A stretch of 64,000 bases of DNA from JBBWZH01 sp035544115. Its GTDB lineage: Bacteria; Actinomycetota; Actinomycetes; Mycobacteriales; CADCTP01. The stretch covers positions 2,356,001 to 2,420,000 of the forward strand of contig OY970235.1 of assembly GCA_963714145.1 (NCBI GenBank). The letters are read 5' to 3'. The notes under the pieces were generated by a model. It worked only from the letters and a program-made list of their open reading frames with translations. It searched no databases and was not told the DNA's origin. Shown one piece after another: positions 61,993 through 64,000 of this stretch. Numbering within the stretch: the stretch's first letter is position 1; every line of letters starts with the position of its first letter. The position numbers and the translations under genes are program-made.

Positions 61993-62643
61993 TCAGCAGG
62001 CGTCCGGGAGCGGTTGACCAGCCGCTCCCGGACGCCAGGCCGTCGCCCCGCCGGCGGCCCGCTGGTTCAGCTCGACGGCCAGCCGCCGCAGCGCCCAGTA
62101 GAGCCTGGACTTGACCGTGCCGACCGGAACGCCGAGCGCCGCCGCCGCTTCGGCGCAGGTGCGGTTGGCGAAGTACACCTGGCGCAGCACCGCCCGGTGC
62201 GCCGGGTTGAGCCGGTTCAACGCGTCGGACACCAGCACCGACGTGACCACCTCGTCGGCGTGGTCCGGCACCTGCCGGGAGGCCGCCGCCGAAGCGCACA
62301 CCTCGGTCGGGCGGGACTGCCGGGCCCGGTTCCGGTCGATCGCGATGTTGCGGGCGACCGTGCTCAGCCAACCCCAGACCGACCCGCCGGTGCCGAGCGC
62401 GTCCGCGTTGTGCCAGGCCCGCAGCATCGTCTCCTGCACCACGTCCTCGGCCTGCTGCTGGTCCGGCACGTAGCGGCGCAGGTAGCCCAGCAGCGGCAGC
62501 CGGTGCTCGGCGTACAGCGACCGGATGACCGCCTCAGCCGGCCCGCCGTCGGAGCCTGAGCCGGTCCCAGTCCCGATGCCGGTGGCTGCGCTGGTCCCGA
62601 TGCCAGCGGCGGGGTCGGTGCGGGAAGGCTGCGCGGTGCCCAT
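61993..62643 (-). CDS. ECF-type RNA polymerase sigma factor
   Basis: This 216-aa protein has sigma region 2 (YAEHRLPLLGYLRRYVPDQQQAEDVVQETMLRAWHN) and region 4 (LNPAHRAVLRQVYFANRTCAEAAAALGVPVGTVKSRLYWALRRL). The N-terminal 45 residues are Gly/Ser/Thr-rich and poorly conserved. It fits the SigL/SigK group. No anti-sigma gene lies next to it inside the window; the divergent secreted protein is the only neighbour. ATG 62643 is chosen. Confidence 0.93.
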   Translation of the reverse strand: MGTAQPSRTDPAAGIGTSAATGIGTGTGSGSDGGPAEAVIRSLYAEHRLPLLGYLRRYVPDQQQAEDVVQETMLRAWHNADALGTGGSVWGWLSTVARNIAIDRNRARQSRPTEVCASAAASRQVPDHADEVVTSVLVSDALNRLNPAHRAVLRQVYFANRTCAEAAAALGVPVGTVKSRLYWALRRLAVELNQRAAGGATAWRPGAAGQPLPDAC

Positions 62644-62941
62644 GGCTGACAGCGTCGTCCGGCCGGACCACCGGCACATCAGTGAAGTGACGTATCTATG
62701 GGGTTGCCCGATCGGGCCCTCACGTAGCCGGTAGCCGCCGCGGTGCCAGCTATGCGCGCGTGTTGACGGATATCGGTATGACGGGCGGCCTGGCGCCGAA
62801 CCGCTACCGACCTAGCATCGATTGGCTCCTTAACTCCCAGTTAAAGAGGTTTTGACCGACCTTAGGGACGACCGGGAGCCTCGATATTGACGCTGTGCGG
62901 CCGCACCCGCGCGGGGCGGCCGTGGGGAGGCTGGTGTCGCG
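62644..62941. promoter_or_regulatory. Divergent promoter region, sigma factor/large secreted protein
   Basis: This 298-bp region without a gene contains AT-rich blocks and the palindrome TTAACT-CCC-AGTTAA at 62830-62844. TTTTGACC at about 62851 could be a -35 for the rightward gene. The region is shared by the sigma factor and the secreted protein. Confidence 0.5.
62830..62844. promoter_or_regulatory. Palindrome TTAACT-CCC-AGTTAA
   Basis: A perfect 6-3-6 inverted repeat in an otherwise GC-rich region. It may be an operator for either flanking gene. Confidence 0.55.
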
Positions 62942-64000
62942 ATGCCGCGTTCAACGATGTCCCCGACGACCTCGCGTGGCCGCACCACGCGCTGGCCCGG
63001 CGGCCCGGGCTGGCCGGGCCGCCGGGGCCGCCGGGGCCGGCGGCCCGGCTGGTCCGCCGGCAACCTCGGCGTGCTGCTGCTGGCCGTCGCGGTGACGATC
63101 GGGCTGCTGCCGGCGCAGGCGCTGGCCGCGCCGGCCGGCGCCGCCGTGCCGGCCGCGCCGGCCGCGGTGCCGGCCGCCGATCCGCATCCGGCGGACGTGG
63201 TGGTCAACGGCTGGGGCGACGGCGCCGGCTACCACGTCGCGGTCGGCACGGCGAGCAGCGGGTACGCCTGGCGGGAGTTGGCCGTGCTGCGGCCCGGCGC
63301 CATCGACGCCGCCTCCTGGACCGGCTACCAGTGCGTCTCCGGCGACGGCCGGTATGCCGCGGTGGCGGTGCTGCCGATGGGCGCGGTGAACCTGGCCGCC
63401 GCCCGCGACCACGGCGCGTTCGCGTACTCGGTCGACCTGCGCACCGGGGCGGCGCGGGCGCTGGCCACCGGCGTCGGGCTGAAGTACCACTCCCCCGGCT
63501 GCGGCACCGGCACGGCCGCCGAGTTCACCCTGAACCCGGGCACCGACGAGGCGACCACCCGGGTACTGACCGTGGATCTGGCCGCCGGTCGGGTCACCCG
63601 GGCGACCACCGTGGCCGGCCAGGTGACCTCGGTGGTGCCCACCGCCGCCGGCCCGGTCGGCGTGCTCGGCGTGACGCTGGTGCGCATCGCCGAGACCGGC
63701 GCCGGCGCCGGCAAGCCGATCCGGCTGGCCACTGTGGACGGTCCGGCGTACGACCTGCGGCCGACCGCGGACGGCGGCGTCGCGTTCCTCAGCACGAAGT
63801 TCGGCGGTAAGAGCGCCACGCTCTGGCAGCAGTCCGGCAGCGGGCTGACCGCGCTGGCGACCGGCCCGGTGGCGACCGCCGGGCTGTTCCAGGGCCGGGC
63901 CGGGCGTCCGGTCGCGGTCGGCCTGGGTGGCCTGCCCGCCGGCTCCGGCCTGGTGCAGGTGAACGCGGGTGGCCTGCCGGACGGCGCCGAGGCCGTGTCG
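62942..64000 (+). CDS. Large secreted beta-propeller-like protein, 5' part only
   Basis: The frame opens at ATG 62942 (MPRSTMSPTTSRG...) and runs off the window without a stop, so at least 353 residues are seen. GGGGAGG lies 11 bases upstream. An Arg/Gly-rich leader precedes a hydrophobic export segment (VLLLAVAVTIGLLPAQALA) and a signal-cleavage-like AAPAGA. The exported part shows repeating blades (VVVNGWGDGAGYHVAVG, CVSGDGRYAAVAVLP, FAYSVDLRTGAARALATG, VLTVDLAAGRVTRA), as in the N-termini of large RHS or other multidomain actinobacterial exoproteins. The function is unknown. Confidence 0.75.
   Translation, partial: MPRSTMSPTTSRGRTTRWPGGPGWPGRRGRRGRRPGWSAGNLGVLLLAVAVTIGLLPAQALAAPAGAAVPAAPAAVPAADPHPADVVVNGWGDGAGYHVAVGTASSGYAWRELAVLRPGAIDAASWTGYQCVSGDGRYAAVAVLPMGAVNLAAARDHGAFAYSVDLRTGAARALATGVGLKYHSPGCGTGTAAEFTLNPGTDEATTRVLTVDLAAGRVTRATTVAGQVTSVVPTAAGPVGVLGVTLVRIAETGAGAGKPIRLATVDGPAYDLRPTADGGVAFLSTKFGGKSATLWQQSGSGLTALATGPVATAGLFQGRAGRPVAVGLGGLPAGSGLVQVNAGGLPDGAEAVS

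Overview
The window is about 73% GC by eye. Coding sequence is dense, third codon positions are GC-rich, GTG starts are common and many genes overlap in ATGA/GTGA/TGATG junctions. RbpA, a Ppm1-Lnt pair, an F420-type PPOX protein and LuxR/XRE/ECF regulators mark it as an actinomycete chromosome. Micromonosporaceae (Actinoplanes/Micromonospora-like) is my inference. I saw no rRNA, tRNA, CRISPR array or transposase.

Layout. 0-14 kb: an AraC-type regulator, a secreted GH75 chitosanase with an N-terminal CBM, and a Tc-toxin-like locus (TcA-like fragment plus SpvB/RHS gene) that is frame-broken by a 91-bp direct-repeat duplication. These are followed by a frameshifted secreted metalloprotease, a lipoprotein, a threonine synthase and rbpA. 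14.5-18.8 kb: fxsA, then ppm1-lnt for lipoprotein and mannolipid biogenesis, then 1.1 kb of non-coding DNA with 140-bp hairpin repeats. 18.9-27.7 kb: a lysine degradation cluster of the 2,3-/5,6-aminomutase pathway (kal, kamE, kamD, an amidohydrolase, kdd, and divergent kamA), split between kamD and kamE by an AAA ATPase/RloB pair that looks like an anti-phage cassette. 28-37 kb: PfkB kinase, Lrp/AsnC regulator, acyl-CoA dehydrogenase, M24 peptidase, mannose-6-phosphate isomerase, a divergent XRE-cupin/EamA pair, YbaB and a thioesterase.

37.4-48.2 kb: the most unusual block. Seven tightly packed genes on the + strand encode a GrpE-like protein, a lidless Hsp70, a 1022-aa protein with fibronectin-III-like segments, two zinc-ribbon P-loop GTPases, a large GTPase-associated protein and a tiny membrane protein that appears to start at CTG. 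It resembles NTP-dependent conflict/GTPase systems known from comparative genomics, with a private chaperone pair. 48.3-64 kb: F420-type oxidoreductase, HpnB glycosyltransferase, tyrosine phosphatase, hybrid histidine kinase with a 22-residue coiled-coil repeat, MarR regulator, pentapeptide protein, tautomerase with a pseudogene copy, XRE protein, ureohydrolase, SDR, alpha/beta hydrolase, LAL regulator, ECF sigma factor, and the start of a large secreted protein that runs off the end.

A theme across the window is short tandem duplication at gene edges (thrC 3' end, pepQ 5' end, hpnB 5' end, tautomerase 3' end, and 18-20 bp minisatellites between genes). In one case (the Tc locus) such a duplication switches the reading frame of a large gene.
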